Assembly: GCA_002352225.1 (NCBI GenBank)
Contig: DEIA01000041.1
Span: forward strand, 28,804-35,252
DNA length: 6,449 bases
Source of the DNA: Flammeovirgaceae bacterium UBA2786
GTDB lineage: Bacteria > Bacteroidota > Bacteroidia > Cytophagales > Cyclobacteriaceae
Direction of reading: 5' to 3'
Position 1 is the first letter of the stretch. Every line of letters begins with the position of its first letter. The notes under the pieces are model-generated. The model did no database searches and was not told where the DNA came from. It was given only the letters and a program-made list of their open reading frames with translations. Below are positions 3,895 to 6,449 of the stretch, in pieces. Position numbers and translations under genes: made by a program.

Positions 3895-6423
3895 ATGAAA
3901 CGCATTCTGATTTTTGCACTTCTCCTCTCTGCCGTTATTGTATCGGCTCAAACCAAAATTCAAACGCCCGATGAGTTTCTGGGCTATGAACTTGGTTCCC
4001 GCTTTAGCCGCCACCACAGGGTGGTGGAGTATTTTAAATACGTTGATGAACTTTCACCGAATGTGAAAGTAACACAGTATGGCGAAACCAACGAGTTGCG
4101 TCCGCTTATCTATGCGGTAATCGCTTCGCCCGAAAATTTTGCCAACCTGGAACAAATCCGGCAAGATAATTTGAAGCGTGCCGGGGTACAGGAAGGCAGC
4201 CCTTCGGGCAAAGTGGCTATTGTGTGGCTTAGCTACAACGTGCACGGCAACGAGGCCAGTTCGCTCGAAGCCTCTATGAAAACCTTATATGAATTAGTAA
4301 ACCCGGCCAATGCCAAAACCAAAGAATGGTTGAAAAACACCGTGGTGATTATGGATCCATGTATTAACCCCGATGGCCGCGATCGGTATGCAAACTTTTA
4401 TAATCAATATGGCAATGCCCCGTTCAACTCCAGTGGAGATGCCAAAGAACACCGCGAACCCTGGCCCGGGGGAAGAGCAAACCATTATTTATTTGACCTG
4501 AATCGCGACTGGGCCTGGCTAACTCAAAAAGAATCAAGAGCAAGAATAAAAATCTATAACGAATGGCTTCCACATGTGCATGTTGATTTTCATGAGCAAG
4601 GCTATAACAACCCATACTATTTCGCTCCGGCCGTAGAACCTTTCCACGAAGTAATTTCTCCATGGCAACGCGAGTTCCAGACCATGATTGGAAAAAACAA
4701 TGCAAAATATTTCGATGAACAAGGCTGGTTGTATTTCACCAAAGAGTCATTCGATTTATACTACCCCAGCTATGGCGATACATACCCCACCTACAGTGGC
4801 GCCATTGGCATGACGTATGAACAAGGCGGTGGAGGCTTTGGCGGGTTAAGTATTACCACACGCGAGGGTGATCCGCTTACACTGAAGGACAGACTTACAC
4901 ACCATCATACATCCGGACTATCAACGGTGGAAATTACATCATTGAATGCCGCTCGTGTGGTAGATGAGTTTGAAAAGTATTCGAAGGAAAACCTGAACAA
5001 CCCGGCATCTCCTTACAAAACCTATGTGATTAAAGGTGACAACAATGCGGATAAAATCAACACGTTAACGAAGTGGTTAAACAGTCATTCTATTAAGTAT
5101 GGCCATCCCTCAGCCGGCAAGGCAACCAGAGGGTTTGATTACCAAACCCAGACCACAGGCAATGCCAACATTTCTACCGATGATATTGTGATCAACATCT
5201 ATCAACCTAAGTCGCGGTTTATTACCACGTTGTTCGAACCGGTTTCCAAGCTCCCTGATTCGGCCACGTACGACATTACCGCCTGGAATCTGATGTATAA
5301 TTATGATTTGAAGGGCTACGCGCTTAACGAAAGAGTAAATCCCGGCAAGGCCTATCAACCCAAAGCAGTAGATAACACGAACACGCTGACAAAACCATAT
5401 GCCTATATTTTTAAATACGAAAGCTTGCGCGATGTAGAGTTTCTGGCAGAGTTACTAAACAAGAACATTAAAGTGCGCGCAGCTGAAAAAGCCTTTTCGG
5501 TAGCCGGCCAGAATTTTGAACCGGGAACATTACTGGTTACGCGCAGAAACAATGAGAGTATTGCTGATTTTGACAACCTGATTAAGAAATTGGCTACGGA
5601 TAAAGAAAGAAAGATTTACACCACCACTACAGGTTTTGTAGATAAAGGTAAAGATTTTGGATCTTCTTCTGTTGGCTATCTGAAAGCTCCAAAGGTTGCG
5701 GTACTGTTTGGTGAACAAACGTCATCGTTAAGTGCAGGCGAAATCTGGCACTTTTTTGAAGAGCAACTACATTATCCTATTACTCAAATTGGAACAGAAT
5801 ATTTTCAAAGTATTGATCTGAATAAATATGATGTGCTGGTTGTTCCGGAAGGCCGGTACAGAATGTTTGATGAAGGAACCCTGGAGCGTATCACTTCATG
5901 GGTTTCGGGCGGTGGCCGGTTAATTGTTATAGCTAATGCGCTAAATTCATTTGCAGAGAAAAAAGGCTTTGCTCTAAAAGCATTTGCGAATGATGCCGAG
6001 AAAACCGAGGCTGAGAAAAAAGAAAAAGAGGCCCGCGAAAAAAATATTCTGGCAAAGTATGAAGAAGCAGAGCGCAAACAATTATCAGATGGTATTTCCG
6101 GAGCTATCTATAAAGTAACATTAGATAAATCGCACCCGCTGGCATTTGGTATGAAAGACTTTTATTACACCTTAAAGACGAACGAATTGCGCTATGGCTA
6201 TTTACAAAATGGCTGGAATGTAGGCGTGATTAAAGGCAATGCTAAACCAGTACAAGGCTTTGCCGGGTATCGGATAAACAAAAAGATGAGCAACAGTTTA
6301 GTTATGGGTGTTGAACCCAAAGGACAAGGGAATGTGATCTATTTAGTTGATAACCCGTTGTTCCGTACGTTTTGGGAGAGCGGTAAAATGATTTTTTCGA
6401 ATGCCGTGTTTATGGTGCAGTAA
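3895..6423 (+). CDS. Exported M14-family zinc carboxypeptidase-like protein with C-terminal amidotransferase-like domain
   Basis: The 842-residue product begins with a signal peptide (MKRILIFALLLSAVIVSA, cleavage before QT). Residues about 28-360 form an M14 peptidase domain. Zinc ligands are His117 and Glu120 in NVHGNEASS and most likely His233 in VDFHEQG. Substrate-binding residues fit NPDGRDR (158-164) and LNRDW (202-206), and the catalytic glutamate is probably Glu309 in MTYEQGGGG. All key residues are present, so it should be an active metallopeptidase cutting C-terminal or related peptide bonds in the periplasm or outside the cell. A middle region (about 370-590) is followed by a Rossmann-like domain (about 598-690, VAVLFGEQTS to GGGRLIVIA) resembling class I glutamine amidotransferases but without any cysteine, hence not an amidotransferase. 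A Lys/Glu-rich helix (about 698-730) precedes a conserved-looking tail (about 735-842). No lipobox or obvious sorting domain is seen. ATG 3895 is fixed by the signal peptide. Confidence 0.93.
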   Translation: MKRILIFALLLSAVIVSAQTKIQTPDEFLGYELGSRFSRHHRVVEYFKYVDELSPNVKVTQYGETNELRPLIYAVIASPENFANLEQIRQDNLKRAGVQEGSPSGKVAIVWLSYNVHGNEASSLEASMKTLYELVNPANAKTKEWLKNTVVIMDPCINPDGRDRYANFYNQYGNAPFNSSGDAKEHREPWPGGRANHYLFDLNRDWAWLTQKESRARIKIYNEWLPHVHVDFHEQGYNNPYYFAPAVEPFHEVISPWQREFQTMIGKNNAKYFDEQGWLYFTKESFDLYYPSYGDTYPTYSGAIGMTYEQGGGGFGGLSITTREGDPLTLKDRLTHHHTSGLSTVEITSLNAARVVDEFEKYSKENLNNPASPYKTYVIKGDNNADKINTLTKWLNSHSIKYGHPSAGKATRGFDYQTQTTGNANISTDDIVINIYQPKSRFITTLFEPVSKLPDSATYDITAWNLMYNYDLKGYALNERVNPGKAYQPKAVDNTNTLTKPYAYIFKYESLRDVEFLAELLNKNIKVRAAEKAFSVAGQNFEPGTLLVTRRNNESIADFDNLIKKLATDKERKIYTTTTGFVDKGKDFGSSSVGYLKAPKVAVLFGEQTSSLSAGEIWHFFEEQLHYPITQIGTEYFQSIDLNKYDVLVVPEGRYRMFDEGTLERITSWVSGGGRLIVIANALNSFAEKKGFALKAFANDAEKTEAEKKEKEAREKNILAKYEEAERKQLSDGISGAIYKVTLDKSHPLAFGMKDFYYTLKTNELRYGYLQNGWNVGVIKGNAKPVQGFAGYRINKKMSNSLVMGVEPKGQGNVIYLVDNPLFRTFWESGKMIFSNAVFMVQ

Positions 6424-6449
6424 GATAAACTAAATCAATAGATGGGCAG

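Noticed and set aside
5985..6090. Lys/Glu-rich stretch in the peptidase as an inserted foreign segment
   Set aside because: It stays in frame, matches the base composition of its surroundings, and looks like a charged linker helix of the kind seen in this protein type.
6424..6449. Possible start of a next gene at ATG 6442
   Set aside because: Only eight bases follow the ATG's first base, so nothing can be said about coding.

Overview
The window looks like an ordinary chromosomal stretch from a member of the Bacteroidota, most likely of the Cytophagales type. This rests on moderate-to-low GC, start codons mostly lacking Shine-Dalgarno sequences, promoter-like elements of the Bacteroidota form (TTG, about 20 bases, TAnnTTTG), and protein families that resemble those common in that phylum. 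These include a large secreted M14 peptidase with a C-terminal amidotransferase-like domain, a secreted TPR protein ending in a Cys-containing repeat, and an RDD membrane protein. The organism assignment is inference; no rRNA or marker gene is present.

Layout from left to right. (1) Bases 1-257, minus strand: the N-terminus of an exported amidohydrolase-like protein that runs off the left edge. (2) Bases 258-596: a 339-base gap holding a short plus-strand reading frame interrupted by one in-frame stop, possibly a decayed small membrane-peptide gene, plus weak promoter-like sequence. (3) Bases 597-1700, plus: a secreted protein of ten TPR repeats. (4) Bases 1762-2661, plus: a diacylglycerol/lipid kinase-family enzyme that appears to start at TTG. 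(5) Bases 2663-2689: a hairpin terminator shared by two converging genes. (6) Bases 2710-3189, minus: a small RDD-family membrane protein. (7) Bases 3281-3805 plus stop, plus: a DinB-superfamily putative metalloenzyme, divergent from the RDD gene. (8) Bases 3895-6423, plus: an 842-residue exported M14 zinc carboxypeptidase-like protein.

The genes do not form an obvious pathway. The TPR and lipid kinase genes are 61 bases apart and may be co-transcribed. The RDD and DinB genes share a 91-base divergent promoter region. Three of the six products (amidohydrolase, TPR protein, M14 peptidase) carry signal peptides and so act in the periplasm, outer membrane or outside the cell. I found no mobile element, CRISPR array, tRNA, rRNA or defence system, and no convincing new system. 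The points most worth a second look are the interrupted small frame at 375-551, a 15-base motif shared by the leaders of the lipid kinase and peptidase genes, and the unusual start of the lipid kinase gene.
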